Assembly (NCBI RefSeq): GCF_954871325.1
Contig: NC_088775.1
Location: 55,219,561-55,283,560 of the forward strand
Direction: 5' to 3'
DNA length: 64,000 nt
Origin: Gordionus sp. m RMFG-2023
Lineage: Eukaryota; Nematomorpha; Gordioida; Chordodea; Parachordodidae
The notes below the pieces were generated by a model. The model searched no databases and had not been told where the DNA came from. It worked only from the letters and a program-made list of their open reading frames with translations. The position numbers were made by a program, and so were the translations under genes. This document shows positions 1-10,361 of the stretch, piece after piece; the stretch's first letter is position 1, and each line of letters opens with the position of its first letter.

Positions 1-212
1 TATATCATATATACAAAAAAAATGTTTTAATATTGTATAATATTTTAAAATATATATATAATATTGAATTATAAATAAATTATATTAACTTTATTACATA
101 TGACATATGTCATTGATATGACTACTAATCTCACATAGTGAATTTTCTGACCTATTTTACCGGGTAAATTATTTTGGCGCGAAAATTTAAATTGTATCTT
201 ATAAGTAACATT

Positions 213-370
213 CCTTTTATATAAAAATCAATTTTTTAAATAGAGATTCTTATATTTATTTAAAGTACGAGTATTTAATGTCAGCTGTTCCCTTTTATAT
301 AAAAATCTATTTTTTAAATAGAAATTCTTATATTTATTTAAAGTACGAGTATTTAATGTCAGCTGTTCCC
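213..370. repeat. Two-copy direct repeat, period about 78 bp
   Basis: The segment starting CCTTTTATATAAAAAT at 213 recurs almost exactly from 291, including AAAGTACGAGTATTTAATG and TCAGCTGTTC. The short open frame across it is a product of the duplication and resembles no protein I know. The rest of 1-540 is AT-rich and shows no gene. Confidence 0.75.
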
Positions 371-2626
371 TATATTTCAAAATTGACATTTTTTGTAATT
401 TTTAATTACATTTTTTCAATATTAAACTTTGATATTATTTTTCAAAAAAATATGAACCAGATAACTATAATATTCCTATATTCTTTTCCGTTTTATATTT
501 AAAAAAAAATTAATTAAAATTTTTTTAATATATATGTACGTTACATATAAGACACTAAAATGATTTCTTCATCTGATTTATCTTCTGAAGATAGCCTTAT
601 AGAAGATGACCACGATAATGAGGATGATAATTCAACATTTTCAGATAATTTTTCTATTATAAATAGACGAAGAGATATGGAAGGAAAAAAATTTAAATAT
701 CCCTAAAAATTATCTAAAATTCAATGGAAAGTCCACTTTATCCAGCGAGATACTGGCTTTACATACTCTCTATCAATGTTCATCATTTTTTTGAATGATA
801 ATTTTCTAGATTTAGTAGTTCTCGAATCAACCAAATATGCAGCAATTAAAAATATTAACAAACCTATAAATATTTCTATAATGGAGTTAAGGAAATTCAT
901 TGGGATTAATATTCTCATGTCGATTGTCCAATTACCGTCCCTAAGAGACTTTTGGAAAGATGTAATTGACAATGATCTTATAAAAAAGACTATGACTATC
1001 ACTAAATTTGAAAGCATTCGATCCATTCTTCATTTTAATGACAATAATTATTCAATAGCAAAAGGTCAACCAGGCCATAATAGGCTTATTTAGTCTCAAA
1101 TGTGAAACACTTTTAATATAGGTTTCGTACAATTCCTAAAGAGGAATGCTTATCAATCGATGAACAAATTTGCTCAACCAAAGCTCGTATACATTTAAAA
1201 CAATATATGCCAATGAAACCTCACAAATGGGGCTTTAAATTCTTCATTCTATGCGGTGTATCAGGATTTGCCTATGATTTTGAACTATATTCTGGGGAGG
1301 AAAATGTTTCTGAAAAAAGACCAACAACAGAACCAGATTTAGGAGCGTCCAGCAATATTGTATTATTTCTAAGCCGAACAATACCTATAAATCAAAATTT
1401 TAAGCTATATTTTGATAATTACTACACCTCAATAAACCTTTTGATATATTTGGCAAAAGGAGGCATAATAAATCTATTATATATTTAATTTTTCAAGTAT
1501 ATTTATAGGTATATTTAGTCTTGATACTGTAAGAAGGAATAGGATCCCAAATTGTAAGCTTCCTACAGAGACCGAAATGAAAAAAGAGATCAGAGGGTTA
1601 TCCTTTGAATACATGGCAAATATTCAAGGGGTAGATATAACATCCTTAGTATGGAAAGATAATAAAACGGTAACCTTTTTGTCAACATTGTTCAGGGAAA
1701 TTATCCCAGAGTCATATTAAACGATATGACCGCAAAACAAGGAAAAGACTAAATATAGCTTGTCTCATGCTTGTCAAACAATATAACAAACATATGGGAG
1801 GGGTTGATTTGTTAGACAGCAATATTGGAAGATACCATAATACAACCAGATCCAAAAAGTGGTATGTAAGAGTCTTTCAACACCTTATTGATATGGCAGT
1901 TGTAAATTCCTGGTTATTATATCTATACCTAAAACGAATTATTTGTTATTCGATTCGATATCGTATTTTACGAATACTAATAACACAAATATTCGATTCG
2001 AAAATTCGAATCGAATTCGAATAAGGAAAATATATTATTCGTCGAATAATTTTTTATCTATTATTCGATCGAATTATTCGAGATTATTCGACTAAAATAA
2101 TTTATAGTATTAATATATATTGGAAAATAATCATATATAAATCATATATTATTATTAGGAATTATTTGAAATTATTTCAATTTAATAAAATCTCCTAGTG
2201 GAATAATGAAAATTGCGCCATATTTTGAAACTCCCTTTTAATTTATCTCATAATAGACCATTACTTTAGAAATTTCTTTTATGATAGAGATGGACGAAGA
2301 AGGTAATTTATATAACACATAACATATACAATTATAATAAACTGTTAATCCCATCACATCAAGAATGACGGGCAAACCTGATATTTCTCTTTCATTTGAT
2401 GATGGAGAAATCATAAATTTGACTTTTTGCCTAAAGTTTTTACCACTTTATTTGTAAAATATTGCTAATGTTAGTTTTTCGTACTTATTTAAGTTGCATA
2501 GCTTTTTGACAATTCATTATTTCCCCACATTAAAAAGAATATTACTTTGACTTATATATTATTTTAGTTTATATTAATAACAACAAAGTAGTGTTTGGGA
2601 TTAAAGATTACATATTATAATTTAAC

Positions 2627-3091
2627 AGATTTCCAAACAATTATATCTTATCTGCAATATTAGATCCAAGACTTAAACTGGAATTTTTTGAGTGCCTACC
2701 TATATCTTATAATATAAACATTACAACTATATTTAATAATTTTGAGAAAATGTTTGATGTATATAAAATTAAATATGATGTATCAAAAAGTAAACCTTTA
2801 ATACAATCAAATATGGTCATTTTTAAACAGAATGTTATGCCAATTTCTGAAATTGACACATATTTGAAAGAAGTGAGAATAGCGTCAAATAAAAACCCAC
2901 TAGAATGGTGGAAACTACATGGAGACCGTTTTCCCGTGTTATCTGCGAGGGACATACTATCCATGTGAGCGACTCTTTTCTGTTGGAGCTCATATGGTTG
3001 CAAAATACAGAATGTCGTTAAAGGAGGAAACAATCCGAAAAACTTTATGTTTGAAAAATTGGCTGTTGTCAGATTTATCTTCTACATTATA
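2627..3091 (+). pseudogene. hAT transposase C-terminal remnant
   Basis: The frame reads AILDPRLKLEFF, then EIDTYLKEVR, NPLEWWKLHGDRFPVLSARD, and after a frame change CERLFSVGAHMVAKYRMSL and KNWLLS before TAG at about 3091. LDPR, NPLxWW, the SERxFS-like motif (here CERLFS) and the final leucine-rich helix are the hallmarks of the hAT RNase H tail and dimerisation region. There is no N-terminal zinc finger or first catalytic region within the element, so this is a fragment. A frame change near 2965 also breaks it. Confidence 0.88.
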
Positions 3092-3281
3092 GATATGAAT
3101 ATTATATTGATTTTTCCACATTGTATATAAATATATTATATATGTATGCTTCTATTTTGTCTCACTAATAAAATTTGTTTGTCTTTATCCTTAGTTAAAT
3201 TTTACAAAATAAATTTTATAATAGATCTTTTTTAATTCATGGCAAATAAAATTTATCGAATAATCATCTTATTATTCATAC

Positions 3282-3405
3282 GAATACGAATAATAAATTA
3301 TTCGATTTAAACGAATACGAATAATAAATTATTCGATTTAAACGAATACGAATAATAAATTATTCGATTTAAACGAATACGAATAATAAATTATTCGATT
3401 CGTAT
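3282..3405. repeat. Subterminal tandem repeat of the hAT element, about 31-bp unit
   Basis: Four near-identical units of the form ACGAATACGAATAATAAATT-ATTCGATTTAA lie just inside the right terminus of the hAT element. The motif ATTCG/CGAAT also fills 1936-2090 at the left end. Subterminal motif clusters of this kind are typical transposase binding regions; that role is inference here. Confidence 0.8.
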
Positions 3406-4019
3406 TTTTGTAGGTATAATTATATCGGCGTATCCAAGGTGAGAAAGCCAAATCAGATGACAATTCTGTTTTTTCTCTATTGGAATTTCGCCAAGAAGTA
3501 GCCACAACAATGTGTCAAGTTGAAGCTAAAATAGAATTGAAACGCGGACGTCCTTCTCCTATGGTCGAAAATCTAGTAGAAGGTGATTATTTATTTATTA
3601 TTGTATTATATTTTCCTTTAGATAAAAAAAGAAGGGGGCCTACGTCTTTCGTACCGTCTACAGATATTCGCAAGGATCAAATTGCACATTTCCCAGAGTG
3701 GACGAATAATCGTCAAAGGTGCAAAAATCCACTATGTAAAGGTGTTACACATGTAAAATGCTTGAAATGTCAATGTGCACTATGTTTCCATGCAAATAAA
3801 AACTGTTTTATTTTATTTCATACCAATATATAAAATACAATAAATTGCTTGTTAAATACAATTTATGACTTATATGTAACATACATTATTATGGTCAAAA
3901 TAAAAAAAATAGAAAAATAAAAAATTTTTTTTTATCTCATATCGATTAATGTGTCAAAGGGAATACCTGAGATTTTTTACTAACTTATTGCAAACATCAT
4001 GTGGTAAAGGGTTAAATAG

Positions 4020-4115
4020 GTAAATAATATTATAAATATATAAATGTAAATAATATTATAAATATATAAATGTAAATAATATTATAAATATATAAATGTA
4101 AATAATATTATAAAT
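4020..4115. repeat. AT-only tandem repeat, about 26-bp unit
   Basis: The unit TAAATAATATTATAAATATA-TAAATG is repeated about four times directly after the piggyBac TTAA site. It grades into a degenerate TAATATTA-rich tract to about 4560. Confidence 0.8.
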
Positions 4116-5240
4116 ATATAATATAAATTATATTATATTTATTATATATTAATTAAGTAAATAATATTATAAATATATAATATTATACTATATAAATTAT
4201 ATATTAATTATGTAAATAATATTAATTATTATATTATAGTTAAATCATATTAAATATTACAATTATATATTACTAAAATTTATATTAATACAATTTATAT
4301 ATTTTCCTTTATATCAAATTAATTTAAATTAAATATATTAATTACTTTAAATATTGTATTAAAATTATATTATGTTAAATATTACAATTATATATTTATT
4401 GAATTTATATTAATACCATTTTTATTAAATTTAATATTAATTATGTAATTATTTTAAATATTTGATTAAGGTATTTACTAAAATTTATATTAATACAATT
4501 AATAAATTTTTCTTTATATAATATTAATTTAATATTAAATACTTAAATAGTAAAATCTATCTAATCTGTAAAAGTTAAATTTTTAATATTTTTTTAAATC
4601 TCTCGCTTCAAACTTATAGGGGCCATTTTGACAGTCATTTTGTTTATTTGCCTTTTTGATATTTTTAAGACTATATAGAGCCCACCCGAAGCGTTTTATA
4701 ATTATATTTTACTTTTATTAAGATAAATAAATTAAAATTACTCAATTTATAAAAAATTATATTTGATATATTATATTATTTAGTAATTTTATGGATCTAT
4801 TATTAATAATTATAATACATTTTACTTTTGTCTTTTATATTTCATTTCTTAAACATTTTTGGTTCACTTTTTTTTATATATAAATGCTTTTTTCCAAAAA
4901 TATATAAATTATGATGAATAGTTTTATAAAAAGTATCAACTTTTACATTCTTTCTTCCAAATTATTGTTTAAGATATATACATACATTTTTAAGGGTCAG
5001 GGAGTGGAGGGATGACTAAGGGGGATATTTTTTATTAGCTTAAAATGATATTCACAACCCCCCCCCCCTCCCCGGCTACGCCTATGAATTAAATATATAA
5101 TTTCAATGACACTGATAACTATTTTATTTATTATAGTTCAATCACATTATTAATAATTCAGATGCAACTACAGTTGCAAAAATCATATAAACCTATCATG
5201 TAGTTCAACATTCACATAGCTATCTATCTTACAATGTGGG
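4116..5240. other. AT-rich stretch without recognisable genes
   Basis: Mostly A/T tracts. The only distinct spot is a C-rich patch at about 5058-5082 followed by GGCTACGCCTATG, which resembles the outer end of a TIR also seen near 35206 (CATAGGCGTAGC). I could not pair it with an opposite end. Confidence 0.5.
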
Positions 5241-5559
5241 TCGCATCTTTTCCCCATAATATTTAACGACTCCAATATAAGTTTAAATTTACTTGTGATA
5301 GGCAAGGCTATCACAAATGTTTTAGGCACTGAATCCAAGACAATTTTAGACGATTTGAAAGGTTGACATCCACATACAATTTTAACATCTAATAAGGGAA
5401 ATATTAAAACATTTCCCTTGATCCTTCTCTATTTCAACAAGAACAAGGGCATTTCAATAAAACTGTTAAAAAAAATTTTTTCGGATAGTGGAAAGGCCAA
5501 CGATATAGCTAACCACATAATGGTAAATATAGCTGACTCAGAGTTTATCAATGAGTTAA

Positions 5560-6694
5560 TTGTCAGCTTTCTACGCTGATAAAGCCTCTGTGAATTTTGG
5601 CAAAAACCAAAGTGTATTTATCGAATTGTGGCAGCACAATAATGAATGCCATATAGATATACTACATAATTCTTACAAGGAGGCAATGAATGTATTATCT
5701 GAGGATATCGAAATATTTGTGATGAAATGTTTTAACGAATTTAGTTCATCAACTAAAAGAGTTACTGAATTAAAAGAGTTTGTGGAGTGGTCTGACTTGG
5801 AATGTTGTGAGTTGTCGCGACCTGTCCCTATCAGGTGGTTATTAATACCTGCCATCGATAGAATTTTAAAATTTTACGAATCTTTAAAAAAAATACTTCT
5901 TAAAGCTGTCCCGAAATTTTTTATAATTTTTTCGAGGATGAAATGACAGAAGCATAATTAGGAATGGTTTCACATATAGGAAAACTACTACATGCTATTA
6001 ATATTCAATTGCAATCAGAAGAATCTATTGAAAATTCACAAAATTATGGTGCAGCTGTGTTTATCGTTACAGTTAAAAATTGATAATAAATTTTATGTCG
6101 CTATTGTTAAAAATTTTATATCAAAATGTTCAAATAATACTCTAATTAATGTATCTTTAAATGAGGCCAATATTTTTATTATGACAATTTTAGAATATTT
6201 GTAATCAAAATTTGATTTTAATAACTCTATTTACAAATGTATGAATATTATGACCTTGCAACAGAACCATCAATTGATGGTTTTTGTAATTAAATAAATA
6301 AATTAAAAATACCGATAGACATTGATGTCTTGTTTTAGGAGATTGTAATTCTCTCTATATTTTATGATTCGCCAGGATACTTAAAGTTAGATGGTCTAAA
6401 AACAGAGGAGAAATGGGTAGAATTTTTTCGTAATAACGATAAATCCTCAAGCTTGGGAAAAAGATGCGAGTTTGTTTTCTCCTTACCTCATTTAATGCCT
6501 CGTTGGAGCACATTTTTAGCTTTATGAGGATTGCCTGGAGAAAGGACAAAAATCGGATTGCTCTAACAACATTACAGGTTGAGCTAATGGTTAAACAAAA
6601 TTATCATATGTCATGCCAGCAATTTTATAAATATCTCAATAACGACGATAAACGTTTAGTTCTATTATTTAAATCTCAAATAAAAGATAATTAA
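5560..6694 (+). pseudogene. hAT-type transposase pseudogene (ZBED5-like lineage)
   Basis: The first block (5560-5946) reads DKASVNFGKNQSVFIELWQ, then DILHNSYKEAM, KCFNEFSSSTKRVTELKEF and PVPIRWLLIPAIDRIL. This is the RNase H-fold part of the hAT group that includes vertebrate domesticated ZBED5-like proteins. A second block at 5992-6204 belongs to the middle of the protein. The third (6464-6694) is the C-terminus: FNASLEHIFSFMRIAWRKDK (the SxxERxFS dimerisation motif, altered), then VKQNYHMSCQQFYKYL. Stops and frame changes separate the blocks, so the gene is dead. Downstream at 7020-7034, GACCTGGCAACCCTG read on the minus strand gives CAGGGTTGCCAGGTC, a sequence like many hAT termini. No matching left end was found. 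Confidence 0.82.
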
Positions 6695-7070
6695 TATTAT
6701 AATATTTAATTTTCCATATTTTTTTTTATATTTTATAAAATATTAATAATATATTCGCATGAAATATATAAATTTTTTACATTGTAAAATTAAAATGGTT
6801 TGTTTTTTAAAAAAAATTAATATATCTTAATATAAAGATTTAAAAAAAATTTGTCTCGTGCTATAGATACCGACTTTGTATTTACATAAAATAATCATCA
6901 AAAATAATAGGCGGATAACTAAGCAAAATCCGATCGAAGGCCCGCAAAATTTATTTTTTGGCAATTTTTATATTTCTTTCTCAAAATACCAAATTTCCCC
7001 CGCAATTTAAAAATTTTGACCTGGCAACCCTGTTCCAATGACATATTGTTCCTATTTACAAAATTAAAAA

Positions 7071-7180
7071 TATAATTTAGACTAACATCGTAAGGAACAA
7101 TTTATAAGCTCTATTACCTTTTTAAATTTTAGACTAACATCGTAAGGAACAATTTACAAGCTTCATTACTTTTTATATAA
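7071..7180. repeat. Two-copy direct repeat, period about 52 bp
   Basis: TTTAGACTAACATCGTAAGG-AACAATTTA is present at about 7076 and again at about 7128. Confidence 0.75.
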
Positions 7181-8150
7181 ATATTAGATGATTTTCATAT
7201 TAATTATATTAAATTTTCAATAATATAATTTTAGAATTTATTAATTATTGAATAGAAGAACTTAAGTGTATACTTAGTTAATAGTAGTAACATGAAATCA
7301 TAATAAATATTTATTAAGGTGTAATTAAATAGTTTTTTAATTAATGATTAGTAGCTCAGATGTAAATTTATTGAAATATTAACATTACAATAGTAGAGAT
7401 AAAACTATTTTCATTGCTATATATTGTAATATAATTTTTTAAATAGTTTTCTTATTATTTAAGTTCATTTTGATTGTGATGTTGAATCAAGAAAAATAAA
7501 TATGATTAGATAAATGTAAAAATAATATTTTTTCAGGCCTATATTTTATTTATGTTATGAAATCAACACATCAAGAGACCTTCATGGGCCTCGGGATTTT
7601 GATCAGGCCCGCTCAGGCCCGCAGTAAATAAAATTTATAGACCGAGAGTCGGTGTAGCTTTGTTGAATGACTGCTGTATTAAAATGATTATGATTAATTC
7701 CGCAAATTTGAGGTAATTATATAACCTAAAATATAATTGATCTTTCTCAAATTGATTTCTTTTCTAATCTATCCCTAATCAGCTTTAAACAAAAAATTCA
7801 CATCTTCCAGATTTTCAGTTATTTCTTTAGGATCTCTAGGTCCCAAAGGCTTTAGGCTTAATTTTTCTTATTGATACTCTACTAAAATTATACAATCAGC
7901 CACAAATACCTGTATTTCAAGAAATACGTTTCATTTTAACTCAAAAAAAAGATCTTCGTATTTTTATATTTTTATAAAAATATCTCATTATATTTTATAA
8001 ATATTAATATTGGCCTAAAATTTTAAATTTTATATATGAAAATAAAAAAATATTCCGAACTTTCATAATTTGATATTAAAAAATTTTAGTTTAAAAATTT
8101 TATTTTTAGAATAATTTACAATATATATATAAGCCTTGTCACAAAAATAG
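7181..8150. other. AT-rich stretch without recognisable genes
   Basis: No open frame or family match seen. A short GC-richer patch at 7580-7625 (GGGCCTCGGG, two CAGGCCCGC) stands out but has no partner that I can find. Confidence 0.45.
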
Positions 8151-8161
8151 CGTTACGCTCT

Positions 8162-8231
8162 CATGTCCCACTTTTCATGTCCCAATTTTCATGTCCCACT
8201 TTTCATGTCCCACTTTTCATGTCCCACTTTA
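8162..8231. repeat. Five-copy 14-bp tandem repeat
   Basis: CATGTCCCACTTTT is repeated about five times with one base difference. The small open frame over it simply translates the repeat. Confidence 0.9.
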
Positions 8232-8269
8232 TAATATATATTCAAAAAATTGTTAATATTGATAAGTCC

Positions 8270-8347
8270 CTGTGGCCCAATCAATCTGGCAAGAATTTCG
8301 TTTACAAATCTAGATGGATTATTGGACTTGGGTTCGAATCCCGGCAA
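8270..8347 (+). other. Possible tRNA-derived (SINE-like) remnant with a B-box motif
   Basis: GGGTTCGAATCCC at 8330-8342 matches the T-arm and pol III B-box consensus, and TGGCCCAATCAATCTGG about 60 bases upstream loosely resembles an A box. An acceptable anticodon arm with U33 cannot be folded, so it is not a working tRNA gene. It may be a SINE scrap or chance. Confidence 0.2.
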
Positions 8348-8683
8348 ATGTTTTTTTTCTTAATCTGACAAAATTAATCAAATAGATACGATTCAAAGAG
8401 TACGAGATTTATTTAAATATTTTTATAATTCTTGAATTTATGTATAATTTAAAATTCAAACCATTATATGGGGAATCATAAATTTTTCTTTTATTTGATG
8501 AGGGATGAGAAATTTTCCTATCTTATAAGGTGTTATTTAAAAATTTATATTTATTTAGGGTTATTCTAAAATTTTCCATTATTTTTATAAAATATCTATT
8601 CGCGATAAATTAAAAATAAAATGATAACTATTATCATGATAAATCAAATGATAACGAAAAACAATCAAACGAGATGATGATAA

Positions 8684-8711
8684 GTTGACGATGACGATGA
8701 CGATGACGATA
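8684..8711. repeat. GACGAT microsatellite
   Basis: Several consecutive GACGAT hexamers in an otherwise AT-rich stretch. Confidence 0.8.
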
Positions 8712-8754
8712 ACAACAAGATGGACAATCAGGAATCGTAACGCTAAACTTATGA

Positions 8755-8990
8755 CTTGCTCAACAGTAACTTACCACCAAGATTTCTTTGATTCAATCAA
8801 TGATGAAATTACTTATCTCAATCAAATATATTTGCTCAACTTACCACCAAGATTTCTTTGACCCAATCAATGATATTCATGCACAACAATCATTAATACA
8901 AGAACATTATTGTAGCTTGCTCAACACTAACATACCACCAAGATGTCTTTGATTCAATCAATGATGAAAATACTTATCTCAATCATATAT
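8755..8990. repeat. Three-copy direct repeat, about 80-bp unit
   Basis: CTTGCTCAAC...TTACCACCAAGATTTCTTTG followed by CAATCAATGATG recurs at about 8755, 8830 and 8916. Between 8990 and 9300 the sequence is AT-rich with nothing recognised. Confidence 0.85.
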
Positions 8991-9317
8991 AGTTTTAAGT
9001 TAATTTATCTAATTGATTTTAAAAATATTTTTAAACATTCCAAAATTCCACAATCATCTAAACCTCAAATTTTAACATATATTTTTCAAAAATATAGATT
9101 TTAAGTTAGTTTGTTACATTTTTTAAAACATAAATTTTTATTTAAACATTACTCAATTATTCTTAATACAACAAAATTTAAATTTTCAATTTAATTTTAT
9201 AACTTTTATTTATTAATTTATTTTTTTTTATTATTTTTAAAAAATAATATTTTTGAAAAGTTATTCATTCATACATACCCCCTACCCTCTCCTCCTTTTT
9301 TTTTTTATTCTTCTAAA

Positions 9318-9560
9318 ATGGGTATGTCAAGCATTTGTAATGCCTGCCATAGAAATATAACCTTGACCCAAGCTATTTGTTTTTATAAACATGGGCCCAG
9401 GTCAAAACCATGTATAAACTCTGGTAAACCCCCTTCAAATGTAATTTTGTACAACAAAATTGAAACAACCCCCATTGTAATTCAAAATTTTTATCCTGAT
9501 TTTTATGATAATTTTTTTAAAGTGGGAAAAGCCACCAACCTTAATCCACCTACCCCTTAA
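9318..9560 (+). CDS. Short zinc-finger ORF, 80 codons; N-terminus of the RT-nuclease family or its upstream ORF
   Basis: The frame opens MGMSSICNACHRNITL and contains C7-x2-C10-x14-H25-x6-C32, ending with CINSGKPP. Exactly this spacing occurs at the start of the 939-residue RT protein (C4, C7, H22, C29) and of the copy at 39648 (C7, C10, H25, C32). After the finger there is no further similarity and the frame ends at a TAA. It may be the 5' scrap of another copy of the family, or a real upstream ORF in the leader of the large RT gene. The common orientation, the continuous pyrimidine-rich sequence between them and the clean open frame allow either reading. No function beyond nucleic-acid or protein binding by the finger can be claimed. 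Confidence 0.5.
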   Translation: MGMSSICNACHRNITLTQAICFYKHGPRSKPCINSGKPPSNVILYNKIETTPIVIQNFYPDFYDNFFKVGKATNLNPPTP

Positions 9561-9589
9561 ATCAAGGTCTTTGATTTCTAATTTTTTAA

Positions 9590-10170
9590 CAACACTTTAA
9601 TCACATACTCCCTTTTTACATGCACATTTTTTCTTTGTACACATTTATTCCTCACAATTGAACCAAATTAATTTTTTTTTCTTTTTACTTTTTCATTTAT
9701 ATACTCTTCAAGACTCAAATTCTCTCACATTCCTTTTTATATCCCCATTAATACAAAATAATATTTCTTCTCCCTTTCATAAACATACCCAAAATAATAT
9801 TTTTTTTCTCCCCTTTTATATATTGTTTCTTTGTAACAACATTCAACATTTCAACTAATTTAACATTTACATATATATATATTTTTTTTATTCTTTCATA
9901 ATCACAACTCTCTTTTCACATGCATAATATTTTTTTTTTTACTTGTACACATTTATTCCTCACAATTGAACCAAATCTTTTTTTTTTTTTTACTTTCTTA
10001 TATATATATTCTTCAAGACTCAAATTATCTTACGTTCTTTGTAATATCCCCATTAATACAACATAATTTTTCTTTTCCATTTCATAAACATACCCTAAAT
10101 AATTATCTTTTTTTCTCCCTTTTATATATGCTCCTCAGTCTTTCAATCTTTTATTTACTTTAACCATTAC
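9590..10170. repeat. Tandem duplication of about 300 bp in the presumed 5' leader
   Basis: The block with TTATTCCTCACAATTGAACC-AAAT, TCTTCAAGACTCAAATT, CCCCATTAATACAA and TTTCATAAACATACCC occurs at about 9610-9860 and again at about 9920-10170. It is strongly pyrimidine-rich on the plus strand and lies between the short zinc-finger frame and the large RT gene. Repeated leader units of this kind occur in some non-LTR elements; that interpretation is inference. Confidence 0.8.
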
Positions 10171-10361
10171 ATTTATTAAAACAAATAACCAACCTCTATC
10201 AAACACCAACCAACCCCAACAACCTTTATGCCCATTCTTTCCTCTCATATTTAATAACCTTATCTTTACAACATCATTATTCTCTGCAGATTATTTCTTC
10301 CTAGTTTCTGTCACATCCCCATTCTCAACACAATTATTCACAACCTTTCTTTATCCACACA

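Larger units (their letters stand above)
1924..3418 (+). mobile_element. hAT element with 8-bp target site duplication, nested in piggyBac
   Basis: ATTATATC occurs at 1916-1923 and again at 3419-3426. Between them the ends are inverted: TATACCTAAAACGAA on the left and ...TTTTTGTAGGTATA on the right. Both subterminal regions are rich in ATTCGAAT-type motifs in opposite orientation. An 8-bp duplication is diagnostic of the hAT superfamily, and the interior encodes a hAT C-terminal domain. The flanking piggyBac reading frame is continuous if this element is removed, which confirms both boundaries. At 1.5 kb with only the transposase C-terminus left it is an internally deleted, non-autonomous copy. 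Confidence 0.93.
560..3833 (+). pseudogene. piggyBac-type transposase pseudogene
   Basis: The ATG at 560 opens an acidic N-terminus (MISSSDLSSEDS...) that meets a TAA at about 703. Conserved blocks follow: 776-1093 (ELRKFIGINILMSIVQLPSL; YWS-like core), about 1120-1488 with SIDEQ (first catalytic Asp region), YMPMKPHKWGFKFF and FDNYYTS (second Asp region), about 1507-1720 (GIFSLDTVRRNRIPNCKLP), and 1767-1923 with GGVDLLD (third Asp region) and SKKWYVRVFQHLIDMAVVNS. After the inserted hAT the protein resumes at 3427: EFRQEVATTM, KRGRPSP, then the C-terminal cysteine domain RCKNPLCKGVTH, KCLKCQCALC and NCFILFH. The order and all three Asp regions match the piggyBac family. At least two stops or frame changes plus the 1.5-kb insertion make it non-functional. 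An AT-rich GT...AG-like gap at about 1485-1507 could be a small intron. Confidence 0.88.
540..4011 (+). mobile_element. Degraded piggyBac DNA transposon, split by a nested hAT element
   Basis: A recognisable piggyBac transposase runs from about 560 to 3833. Its right end is visible: GTGGTAAAGGG ends at 4011 and is followed by TTAA (4012-4015). Read outward this gives TTAA-CCCTTTACCAC, the layout of a piggyBac terminus, which targets TTAA and begins with CCC. I could not find a matching TTAA-CCC left terminus in 1-560, so that end is lost, diverged or outside the window. A hAT element occupies 1924-3418 and divides the transposase gene. Confidence 0.8.

Noticed and set aside
278-502. 74-codon frame with a duplicated segment
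   Set aside because: The duplication is a 78-bp DNA repeat in frame, of AT-biased composition, with no family match.
8270-8347. tRNA gene suggested by GGGTTCGAATCCC
   Set aside because: No acceptable acceptor or anticodon stem with U33; kept only as a low-confidence SINE-like remnant.
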